NCBI GenBank assembly: GCA_025774865.1
Contig: JALGZO010000282.1
Location: forward strand, 1 to 10,055
Length of the DNA stretch: 10,055 bases
Direction: 5' to 3'
DNA from: a bacterium
Lineage (GTDB): Bacteria; ARS69
A program made the translations under genes and the position numbers. Shown piece after piece: positions 1 to 6,761 of the stretch (position 1 is the stretch's first letter; each line of letters starts with the position of its first letter). The notes below the pieces were generated by a model, which searched no databases, was not told the origin of the DNA, and saw only the letters and a list, made by a program, of their open reading frames with translations.

Positions 1-2813
1 TGGAGGCTCGCGACCTTCGCCCCCAGGCTCGTCGGGGAGAAGCTGACGTCGATCGCGTGCGAGTCGCTCGGCGCGATGGTGAATCCCGCGCCGCCGCTGT
101 CGATGGTGAACTCCGCCGCGTCGCTCCCGGTGAGGGTAGTCGACGCCACATGCAGGTCGGCACTCCCGTCGTTTCCGATCCAGAACGTCTGCGACGCGCT
201 GTTCCCGACGATCACGTCGCCGTAGTCGTGGCCCGACGGTGCCGCCACGATGTCGGGCTCGGAGACCGGATCGCCGCTGTACGATACGACCGACAGCACG
301 GGGGGGTCGGCACTCTCCTTCGAGCCGAATCTCGTATTGTTTCCCGACTGTCCGGAAACCGCGAAGCTGTGTGCGGCGCCGCCAGTGACGACTGATGTCA
401 CGTCGAGTTCGAGCCAGCTGCCGGCCGTCGGCGTGTCGAAGGACGCTACAGATTCCCCGAGCGCGGGCGCGTTGCCGTAGTGGAGGTTCTCCTCGCGCCA
501 CGGTGTGCTCGTTCCCGCATAGTCGTTGCCGGTGACGTGGCAGGTCCCATCCGTCCCGCTGTCGGCGACGTAGAAGCGAAGCCGAGCCGAAATGACCGTG
601 CCGGGTGCCGTCACATCGAACTTCACGTACGAACGATATGAGTTCCCTCCGCCGCGGAATCTCAGATCGGGGCTCGCGCCGTAGCTCGTCGTCGAGTTCG
701 AGACCCTCAAGTAGGTATCCTCGGTCGGTGGGAGCTCAACCTCATGGCGCGTACCCACGCCGATCGTCACGACGACGGGGTCAGACTCGGCAGCACCGTC
801 GTCCGCGCGGTACGAGAAACTCGTGAGGCCCAGGAAACCCGGGTCCGGAGCGAAGGTGAAGGAGCCATCGGGCGCGAGAGTCACGGTTCCGTCCGAGGGC
901 GCCGCCGCGAGCGACGCGAAGATCGTGGCGTTGTCGATGTCCGTGTCATTCGCGAGCACACCCGGGGAAGGCACGAACAGCGTCCGGTTGAAGGGGGTCC
1001 CGTACTCGTCTGCCGCCGCTACGGGGGCGTCGTTCACCGGCTGCACGTCGATCGCGACGGACGCGGTGTCGAAGCCGCCGAACCCGTCGGCCGCCTCGTA
1101 AGTGAAGCCGTCCGCCCCGAAGAAGTCCCGCGAAGGCGTGTAAGTGAATGACCCATCGGCGGCCAGGCTCACTGAGCCACGCGTGGGCGGCGCCCGGACC
1201 GACGCCGTCAACGGATACCCTTCGGGATCCTCGTCGTTACCGAGGACGCCCGGGGCCCCGACGACGAGCGGATCGTCCTCAGCCACCGCGAACGCGTCCG
1301 CGAATGCCAGCGGCGGGTCGTTTGGATCGTCGTTCACGATCGTCCCGCGCCCTTGGAACTTCGTGATGAGCGCGCCGCCGGTCGCTCCGGTGAGGTTCAC
1401 GAAGAAGACCTCGTCCGGCTCGAGCGTCCCGTCTCCTTGAACCGAGACGGTTATCGTCTGCGTGACGCCGCTGGCGCTGAACGAGAGTGTCCCGCTCTTC
1501 TGGACGTAGTCAGATCCGGCCTGGGCGGTGGAGTCAGCGGTCGCGTAGTTCACGGAAACGGAGCCTGTTCCGGAGCCGGACCGGAAGACATCGAACACGG
1601 CTCCGGTGGTTCCGCCATCGCCCTCCTCGACGCTGACGTCGGTGATCGTGAGGAAGATCTGGCTGCCGCCGGAACCGGTCACGTCGACGACCAGCTCGTC
1701 GAAGGTCTCGTTCGGGCCGTCGTCGGCGGTGCATCGGAGCTCGTACGTCCCGGGATCGCTGAACTGCGCGGTCGTCGACTGTTGATGCGAATTGCCGAAT
1801 GAAACGACGCCCGGTCCGCTCTCCTTCGTCCACGTGACGGACGTCGATCCGTCGTCCTGGACGAAGGCGGAGACAGGAAGCACGTCCACGATGTCGATGC
1901 TCTGATCTTCGCCAACGTCGACACACGGCTCGTGATTGTACAACGAAGGACTCCCCTCCCACGGATCCCGGACGAAGTTCCAGGGATCGGTCGACCCCAT
2001 GTCGACAGTGATCTCGACGGGCTGTTCCACCCCGCCCCGCGTCACCGCGAGCCGCCTCATGTTCGGCTCGGAGAACGGGTTGTCGTACTGCCAGATGTGT
2101 TTGTCCCCCATGACGTACAGGACTGGCTTCCCGAACGCCGCCGACGCGTCCTCGAACTGACTGAAGAACAGATCGTGCGATCCGCCCGGGCCGGTATGGC
2201 CGAAGATCACAGCCGCGCGGACCTGGCTCCGCTTGTCCACCATCTGGAAGTCCACCCAGTCGGCGTCGTCCTGGAGGCGCTCGTTCTTGTTGCCGCCGTC
2301 CCCGTTGGGAATGTTGATGCCCGCGAACAGGACGCCCTTGTGGACGAAGGCCCAGTTCTCGTTGCGGGTCGCCTGCCGCTCGAGGGCCCACGGGTAACAG
2401 AAAGACTCATCGAGGTCCGAGAGATGCTCCTCGTACCACAGCCACGCCTGGTCAGGGTTCGAGCAGTCGGTCCACTCGTTGTCGCCCACGAGGACGAATG
2501 CGGGAACGGCGAGCGTCTTCACCGCGTCCGCGACGAAGATGGCCCGTGACTCGCTACACGTCTCGCTCCCTGCGTTGATGTCCCCCACGTGAACGAAGAA
2601 ATCCGCCGGGCTGTAGAGGTTGTGGAGATCCATGTGCTGCTGCAGGTCGGATAGCTCGCTGCTCCCATAAGGATAGTCACCGGTCGCGGAGAACGTGACC
2701 GGCTCTCCCTGCGCGCGCAATGAGGTGGGAGAGAGGGCCGCCGCCAGCAGGAGCGCCGGGAACGCACGACGGCGCTTGCTGAGTGAACCCGAGGTGCGAG
2801 ATGCGGAGGACAT
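1..2813 (-). CDS. Secreted PY-type metallophosphoesterase with Calx-beta, cadherin-like, DNRLRE and ASH domains (partial, C-terminus off left edge)
   Basis: Minus-strand frame open from ATG 2813-2811 to the window edge (937 codons plus 2 bases, no stop), so the C-terminus is missing. Residues 1-35 are a signal peptide (RRR, then FPALLLAAAL, likely cut near SLRAQ). Residues 39-245 are a calcineurin-like phosphoesterase: ATGDYPYG (D46), HVGDIN (D78), GDNEWTDC (110-117), FGHTGP (H206) and GDKHIW (H239). GD-PY with GDNEWTDC is the signature of a bacterial subgroup lacking the usual DxH first motif; its substrate is unknown to me. Then follow an Ig/PKD-like segment (about 297-378), Calx-beta (about 385-496, VEEGDGG to TIVNDDP), two cadherin-like/tandem-95 repeats (about 500-592 and 593-690, with VNDAP and GVLxND), a DNRLRE-like domain (about 693-844, EDTYLRVSNS and SYVKFDVT), and the start of an ASH/choice-of-anchor-D domain (about 850 on). 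An in-frame TGA about 100 bases upstream and no other start support this ATG, although no Shine-Dalgarno is visible. Probably surface-exposed; a sorting signal would lie beyond the window. Confidence 0.88.
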   Translation of the reverse strand, partial: MSSASRTSGSLSKRRRAFPALLLAAALSPTSLRAQGEPVTFSATGDYPYGSSELSDLQQHMDLHNLYSPADFFVHVGDINAGSETCSESRAIFVADAVKTLAVPAFVLVGDNEWTDCSNPDQAWLWYEEHLSDLDESFCYPWALERQATRNENWAFVHKGVLFAGINIPNGDGGNKNERLQDDADWVDFQMVDKRSQVRAAVIFGHTGPGGSHDLFFSQFEDASAAFGKPVLYVMGDKHIWQYDNPFSEPNMRRLAVTRGGVEQPVEITVDMGSTDPWNFVRDPWEGSPSLYNHEPCVDVGEDQSIDIVDVLPVSAFVQDDGSTSVTWTKESGPGVVSFGNSHQQSTTAQFSDPGTYELRCTADDGPNETFDELVVDVTGSGGSQIFLTITDVSVEEGDGGTTGAVFDVFRSGSGTGSVSVNYATADSTAQAGSDYVQKSGTLSFSASGVTQTITVSVQGDGTLEPDEVFFVNLTGATGGALITKFQGRGTIVNDDPNDPPLAFADAFAVAEDDPLVVGAPGVLGNDEDPEGYPLTASVRAPPTRGSVSLAADGSFTYTPSRDFFGADGFTYEAADGFGGFDTASVAIDVQPVNDAPVAAADEYGTPFNRTLFVPSPGVLANDTDIDNATIFASLAAAPSDGTVTLAPDGSFTFAPDPGFLGLTSFSYRADDGAAESDPVVVTIGVGTRHEVELPPTEDTYLRVSNSTTSYGASPDLRFRGGGNSYRSYVKFDVTAPGTVISARLRFYVADSGTDGTCHVTGNDYAGTSTPWREENLHYGNAPALGESVASFDTPTAGSWLELDVTSVVTGGAAHSFAVSGQSGNNTRFGSKESADPPVLSVVSYSGDPVSEPDIVAAPSGHDYGDVIVGNSASQTFWIGNDGSADLHVASTTLTGSDAAEFTIDSGGAGFTIAPSDSHAIDVSFSPTSLGAKVASL

Positions 2814-3030
2814 GGACGTTTGGGTTCGCGGGGACTTGAGGGTTCTGAGAATACCACGGCGAAGTCGTGTGGTGTGACCGTAAAGATGCGCCGCGCCCGA
2901 TCACGGTCTTTGGCGATTCAAATGCAATGGCGTGGGTCGTGCTTGAAAGCGTTGGTTGCAGGAGTCGTTATGCGGCGGAAAGAAATTCGCGCGCACAACG
3001 GATGAGCTGGAGAAAGTCAACAAAGACGAA

Positions 3031-3190
3031 GGGTGGGGAATGTCGCTCAGCGGCCGTCCCGGTAGCGAGCTTTCGCGCCGCCCCAGCTCTTGGCGAGCGT
3101 GGACATAGACGACGAGCGGCTAGTGAACGAGCCGCTGAGCTACCTCTTCCGGTAGTGGCCGCGCAGAAGCACTCGAATTTGACCCCACCC
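3031..3190. repeat. 160-bp block with nested inverted repeats; possible mobile-element remnant
   Basis: The outer arms are GGGTGGGG (3031-3038) and CCCCACCC (3183-3190), an exact 8-bp inverted repeat. Inside them lies an exact 10-bp inverted repeat, GCTCAGCGGC (3045-3054) and GCCGCTGAGC (3131-3140). CCGGTAG also occurs twice as a direct repeat next to the inner arms. The size and nested symmetry would suit a MITE-like element or the scar of a transposable element. Short frames inside it (one ending NEPLSYLFR then stop) look like decayed coding sequence but match nothing I can name. No target-site duplication is visible, so the mobile origin is inference. Confidence 0.35.
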
Positions 3191-3207
3191 GGCGAAACCT
3201 CTACGAT
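3179..3207 (+). promoter_or_regulatory. Candidate sigma70-like promoter for the M14 carboxypeptidase gene
   Basis: TTGACC (3179-3184, five of six matches to the -35 consensus) is followed after exactly 17 bases by TACGAT (3202-3207, four of six matches to the -10 consensus). Transcription would begin near 3214, giving a leader of about 50 bases before the ATG at 3267. The -35 box overlaps the right arm of the inverted-repeat block. This is a match by eye; promoter consensus in this lineage is not established. Confidence 0.45.
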
Positions 3208-3254
3208 GGAACGTGACATCCTCCGCAGCGCCTACCCGACCCGCCGAAGAGCCC

Positions 3255-3258
3255 GGAG
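3255..3258 (+). promoter_or_regulatory. Ribosome binding site deciding the carboxypeptidase start
   Basis: GGAG lies 8 bases before ATG 3267. This supports ATG 3267 over the in-frame GTG at 3213, which would add 18 residues ahead of the signal peptide. Confidence 0.5.
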
Positions 3259-3266
3259 CCAACACC

Positions 3267-5552
3267 ATGCATCGCATCCCCAGTTTCTTCGTTTGCCTCG
3301 CGATGGCCCTGATCGCGGCTCCATCGGCCGCACTCTCGGACAATCGGCCGGATGAGCGCCCCCAGATTCGGGCCGAGGTGACGGTTCAGACCAAGCGGCA
3401 GCTGGCGGAGCTCCTGGCTTCCGGCCTCGACATCACAGCGGCTCACGGAGCCACCTTCGAAGTGCTCGTCACCCGGGTCCGACTCGACGATCTGGTGGCC
3501 CGTGGCTTCCCCACGCGAGTCGTCAATCCGGACGTCTACGAGCGGGATGGCCTGCGCGAGGTCGACTTTCTGCCGGAGTATCTGTCCTACCCGGAAGTGG
3601 TCACGGCGCTCAACGGCTTCGCGTCGACCTACCCGGCGATCACCGACCTCGCGAGCATCGGGACGAGCACCGAAGGTCGCGACATCTGGGCGCTGAAGAT
3701 CTCGGACAACGCCGCGACCGACGAGAGCGAGCCGGAAGTTCTGATTCTCGGCAACACGCACGCGCGGGAGCAGATCACGCAGATCATCTGCGTCGCGATG
3801 GCGGAGAGCCTCTTGTCGAATTACGGCAACGATCCGCAATTCACGGCGTGGGTGGACGAACGGGAGATCTGGATCGTCCCCGTGCTCAATCCGGACGGGC
3901 TCACGTGGGTGGAGACGAGCGATCTCTTCTGGCGGAAGAACCGCTGGGTCGATCCACAGAGCCTGATCACCCACGGCGTCGATCTGAACCGGAACTACGC
4001 CTACGAGTGGGGACACGATGATGCCGGTTCGAGCGGGTCACCGGTGAGCGCGCTCTACCGAGGGCCGTCGGCGGCTTCAGAACCGGAAACGCAGGCCATG
4101 CAGAACTTCATCGACTCGCGAGACCTCACCTTCTGCATCTCGTATCACGCCTACGGCAATCTCACGCTCTGGGGCCCGGGCTTCAAGCCGGCGATTCCAG
4201 TGGATCAGGATCTCTTCGTCGAGTTCGGTGACATCGTGAACCAGCAGAACGGCTACTTGCCGGGCAATACGGGGATGGGCAACATCTACATCACGAACGG
4301 CGTGATGGACGACTGGGTGTATCTCTCACCGACCCACTCCAAGGTCTACGCGCTGACGCCGGAGGTCGGCACCGATTTGGACTACTTCAATCCATCGGCC
4401 TCGCGCATTCCCACGCTCGTGATCGAGGGCTCGGTGGTGGGCTGGACGGCAATCGAGTACGCGGACCGCCCGGAGCGGTTGTCGCCGCCCGGACCACCCG
4501 CGCTCGACTCGCTTCCCCTGAACCTCACCGGCGACTACGACGTGACCTGGAGCGACCCGACCACGGCCGACACCGAGGTCGCCGTGTACGAGCTCACCGA
4601 GAAGCTCGGACCCACCGTCGTCGGCGACGACGTTGAGAGCGGAGACGGCCACTGGGACGTCGGTGGCTGGACCGTGTCCGGCACGCGGAGCTTCAGTGGA
4701 TCGTGGAGCTTCTACTCGGGCATCGGCGACGGGCTCAACCACATCATGATGGCGAAGGAAGGCTACGAGGTGCAGCCGGGAGACTCGTTCACGTTCCGCG
4801 CCTGGTACGAGATCGAAACGAACTGGGACCACGCATACGCGCTGCTCTCCACCGACGGCGGTCGCTCCTTCGTCAACCTCGAAGGAACGGGGACGACCAT
4901 GTTCGATCCGTGGGGCACGAACGCCGACCACGGGATCTCCGGATCCTCGGGCGGCTGGCAGCTCCACGCGTACGACCTCTCGGCCTGGGTCGGACAGACC
5001 GTGTGGCTGGGTCTTCGCTACTACACCGACGGGATCGTCGAGTGGGAAGGTCTCTACGCCGACGACCTCCACCCCGTGCAGACTTGGACCTCCGCGACCG
5101 TGCTGTCTTCCGCGATCGGAGGCAATTCGTACTCGGTGACCGGGCGAGCGGACGGAACGTACTGGTACTCCGTGCGTGGACAGGACGTCGAAGGGGACTG
5201 GGGTTACCCTTCGGCGAACATGTCGGTGACCGTGAGCCTCTCGACGGACGTCGCGTCCATCGGCCCATCGAGAGTGCCCTTCTCGCTATCGGGAAACATG
5301 CCGAATCCCTTCGCGGGTCGCACGTCCATCCGATTCAGTCTGCCGGCGGCGGGGGCGCACTCGCTCGTCGTCTACGACGTGACGGGGCGACGTGTCGCGT
5401 CGTTGTCATCGGGGTGGGCGGATGCCGGGGCTCACGAGGTCCGGTGGGACGGGCGAAATCAGAAGGGGGTGCAGGTGCCTTCCGGCGTCTACTTCTTCCG
5501 GCTTTCCGCCAACGGCCGCCAGCTCGACGAACAGGCGGTGCTTCGGCGCTGA
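3267..5552 (+). CDS. Secreted zinc carboxypeptidase (peptidase family M14) with jelly-roll and FlgD-like sorting domain
   Basis: 761 aa. Residues 1-24 are a signal peptide (FFVCLAMALIAAPSAALS). About 25-100 look like a propeptide. Residues 105-400 are an M14 domain of carboxypeptidase T/A type: THAREQ gives zinc ligands H165 and E168, DLNRNY gives N241 and R242 (substrate carboxylate), SYHAYG gives the third zinc ligand H294, DDWVY gives Y352 (Tyr248 of CPA) and TPEVGTD gives the general base E366 (Glu270). All key residues are present, so an active enzyme removing C-terminal residues from peptides outside the cell is expected; its specificity cannot be read. A fibronectin-III fold begins near 405, is interrupted by a jelly-roll domain like those of immune-inhibitor-A peptidases (about 450-605), and resumes at about 606-656 (GRADGTYWYSVRGQD). 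Residues 672-761 are a FlgD-like/type IX-secretion-type C-terminal domain (NMPNPF, VYDVTGRRV, WDGRNQKG, VPSGVYFFRL) ending LRR. It converges on the next gene with a 19-bp gap. ATG 3267 is preferred because the signal peptide follows directly. Confidence 0.95.
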   Translation: MHRIPSFFVCLAMALIAAPSAALSDNRPDERPQIRAEVTVQTKRQLAELLASGLDITAAHGATFEVLVTRVRLDDLVARGFPTRVVNPDVYERDGLREVDFLPEYLSYPEVVTALNGFASTYPAITDLASIGTSTEGRDIWALKISDNAATDESEPEVLILGNTHAREQITQIICVAMAESLLSNYGNDPQFTAWVDEREIWIVPVLNPDGLTWVETSDLFWRKNRWVDPQSLITHGVDLNRNYAYEWGHDDAGSSGSPVSALYRGPSAASEPETQAMQNFIDSRDLTFCISYHAYGNLTLWGPGFKPAIPVDQDLFVEFGDIVNQQNGYLPGNTGMGNIYITNGVMDDWVYLSPTHSKVYALTPEVGTDLDYFNPSASRIPTLVIEGSVVGWTAIEYADRPERLSPPGPPALDSLPLNLTGDYDVTWSDPTTADTEVAVYELTEKLGPTVVGDDVESGDGHWDVGGWTVSGTRSFSGSWSFYSGIGDGLNHIMMAKEGYEVQPGDSFTFRAWYEIETNWDHAYALLSTDGGRSFVNLEGTGTTMFDPWGTNADHGISGSSGGWQLHAYDLSAWVGQTVWLGLRYYTDGIVEWEGLYADDLHPVQTWTSATVLSSAIGGNSYSVTGRADGTYWYSVRGQDVEGDWGYPSANMSVTVSLSTDVASIGPSRVPFSLSGNMPNPFAGRTSIRFSLPAAGAHSLVVYDVTGRRVASLSSGWADAGAHEVRWDGRNQKGVQVPSGVYFFRLSANGRQLDEQAVLRR

Positions 5553-5571
5553 GGATCGGTCGCCGTCGGGC

Positions 5572-6729
5572 TCAACGATAGAGCGCCTTGACGCTGCCCC
5601 AGCTGCGAGACTCGATCGCACTTGGCCCCCCTGCGCACAATGGATCGGACTGGCATGGGTCTCGAGCCGGAGTGCTGTCGTATCCGACGAACTGAACCGG
5701 CCACAGGAGAGCGTTGCAGTCGACGCCCCGCCGCCAGCCCGTCGGGGACGGACCGATGCAAGCGTCGATACCCCCTCCCTCGTCGATGAACAGGAGTGAT
5801 CCAGCGATGATCGGAGGGGTCTGGCAGGAAGTGGCGAGCAGGAGGTCGTCGAAGCTTCCGGCGTTGAGGAATCCGTTCATGGCAGCGAAGGCGATATGCG
5901 TCCCGCTCGTCGTATGGATACTGAATTCGGCGCTTTGCACCCCACCCGCCACCGGGTCGGCGCAGTAGAACCACAGGTAGAGCTGGACTAGCTGGGCGAT
6001 CCCCGGATCGCCGGTGTTGGACCGCGGATCCACGTCACTGTCGCTGAGCGTCCAGCCGAACCCGCCGGGGGCGCCCGGAGTCGACGTACGAATGATGACA
6101 TCGTCCACCTGGGCTCCGTGGGGTCGACCGGCCGAGGGGTCCGAGACGAACTGAAACCCGATCCAGACCTGGTCTTCCAGCGGTAGGTCGAGAACCACGG
6201 TTTCTCCGGCTCGCCCATCCCAGGTCGATCCGGAGAAATCGATGCCGTCGGTGGAAATCCCGGCGAAAAAGGCGTCGAACCCCGGTTCGGATTCCAACTC
6301 GAACGTGAACGAGCATTCCGCCCAAATGAACTCGGCGACATCGAAGGGACCGTAGACCATCCACGTCTTCATTCCGTTCCGATAATCTTCGCCGCACCCG
6401 ACGGCCTGCGCGCCGGCGGCAGCGCAACCGGCACTTCGAGCACCTTCGCTGGCCCAGCAATCCCAATCCCCCCATTGGGCGCCCATCCCAGACAGGTCCG
6501 ACACGAGCCAGTTACCCATTCCGGCTTCGAACCCGTCCGAGAAGAAGGTCGACCCCGCTCGTGCCTTTGACCGAAGAACAGATTCGGATGCGGTCTTGGC
6601 GGTGAAGATCGGCTCTTGGAAGCGGGTGGAGGAGTCTGGCGGCTCCGAGACTTCGGCGTGAGCGAGTCCTGGCGAGATCACGACGATGCCGAAGAACACC
6701 GACGCGCCCGCGGCTGTACGGTGGAGCAT
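5572..6729 (-). CDS. Secreted protein of unknown function: MAM-like jelly roll, unnamed WTLS/AEF domain, WGSVKALYR tail
   Basis: 385 aa. The signal peptide is residues 1-25 (VFFGIVVISPGLAHA). Residues 62-215 form a MAM/jelly-roll-like beta-sandwich: FSDGFEAGMGNW, a Cys-rich stretch with C91, C102 and C112, then VWIGFQFVSD and GAQVDDVIIRT. Such modules in secreted bacterial proteins usually bind glycans or proteins; no catalytic motif is seen. Residues 222-365 form a second domain I cannot name, with GWTLSDSD, QLYLWFYC, SAEFSI, MNGFLNAGS, LLLATSCQ and several cysteines (C256, C302, C324, C338, C359, C365). The same motif order recurs in the broken frame just upstream, so this is a repeated domain type. 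The end, SRSWGSVKALYR, resembles a short conserved tail I associate with exported proteins of Eisenbacteria-like genomes; I infer a sorting or anchoring role. ATG 6729 is chosen over TTG 6744 because GGGAG lies 8 bases before it. It is transcribed away from the pseudogene remnant and toward the carboxypeptidase. Confidence 0.85.
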   Translation of the reverse strand: MLHRTAAGASVFFGIVVISPGLAHAEVSEPPDSSTRFQEPIFTAKTASESVLRSKARAGSTFFSDGFEAGMGNWLVSDLSGMGAQWGDWDCWASEGARSAGCAAAGAQAVGCGEDYRNGMKTWMVYGPFDVAEFIWAECSFTFELESEPGFDAFFAGISTDGIDFSGSTWDGRAGETVVLDLPLEDQVWIGFQFVSDPSAGRPHGAQVDDVIIRTSTPGAPGGFGWTLSDSDVDPRSNTGDPGIAQLVQLYLWFYCADPVAGGVQSAEFSIHTTSGTHIAFAAMNGFLNAGSFDDLLLATSCQTPPIIAGSLLFIDEGGGIDACIGPSPTGWRRGVDCNALLWPVQFVGYDSTPARDPCQSDPLCAGGPSAIESRSWGSVKALYR

Positions 6730-6737
6730 CGGGAAGT

Positions 6738-6742
6738 CTCCC
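6738..6742 (-). promoter_or_regulatory. Ribosome binding site deciding the start of the 385-aa gene
   Basis: On the minus strand GGGAG lies 8 bases before ATG 6729. The alternative in-frame TTG at 6744 overlaps this motif, so ATG is the better start. Confidence 0.55.
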
Positions 6743-6761
6743 AAGGGGATCGAGTTCGAGC

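Larger units (their letters stand above)
2814..3266. other. Divergent intergenic region
   Basis: About 450 bases between the divergently transcribed phosphoesterase and carboxypeptidase genes. The frames crossing it have low-complexity Arg/Ala-rich translations, no ribosome binding site and no recognisable motif, so I call no gene here. It is less GC-rich than the genes around 2880-3030. It holds the inverted-repeat block at 3031-3190 and a promoter candidate for the carboxypeptidase. For the minus-strand gene I found no convincing promoter: a TATTCT hexamer lies about 40 bases upstream of its ATG but has no partner -35 box. Confidence 0.6.

Noticed and set aside
1534-2391. 285-residue minus-strand frame inside the phosphoesterase gene
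   Set aside because: Arg-rich shadow in another frame of the same strand; the true frame carries GDNEWTDC and Calx-beta motifs and is open across the region.
3213-3266. GTG 3213 as the start of the carboxypeptidase
   Set aside because: It would put 18 hydrophilic residues ahead of the signal peptide and would coincide with the predicted transcription start; ATG 3267 has GGAG 8 bases upstream.
3201-4016. 271-residue minus-strand frame over the start of the carboxypeptidase
   Set aside because: It is antisense to the M14 domain with its catalytic motifs and shows no recognisable family.
5550-5574. Possible bidirectional terminator between the convergent stop codons
   Set aside because: Only TGAG/CTCA at the ends are complementary; there is no stable stem and no T run on either strand.
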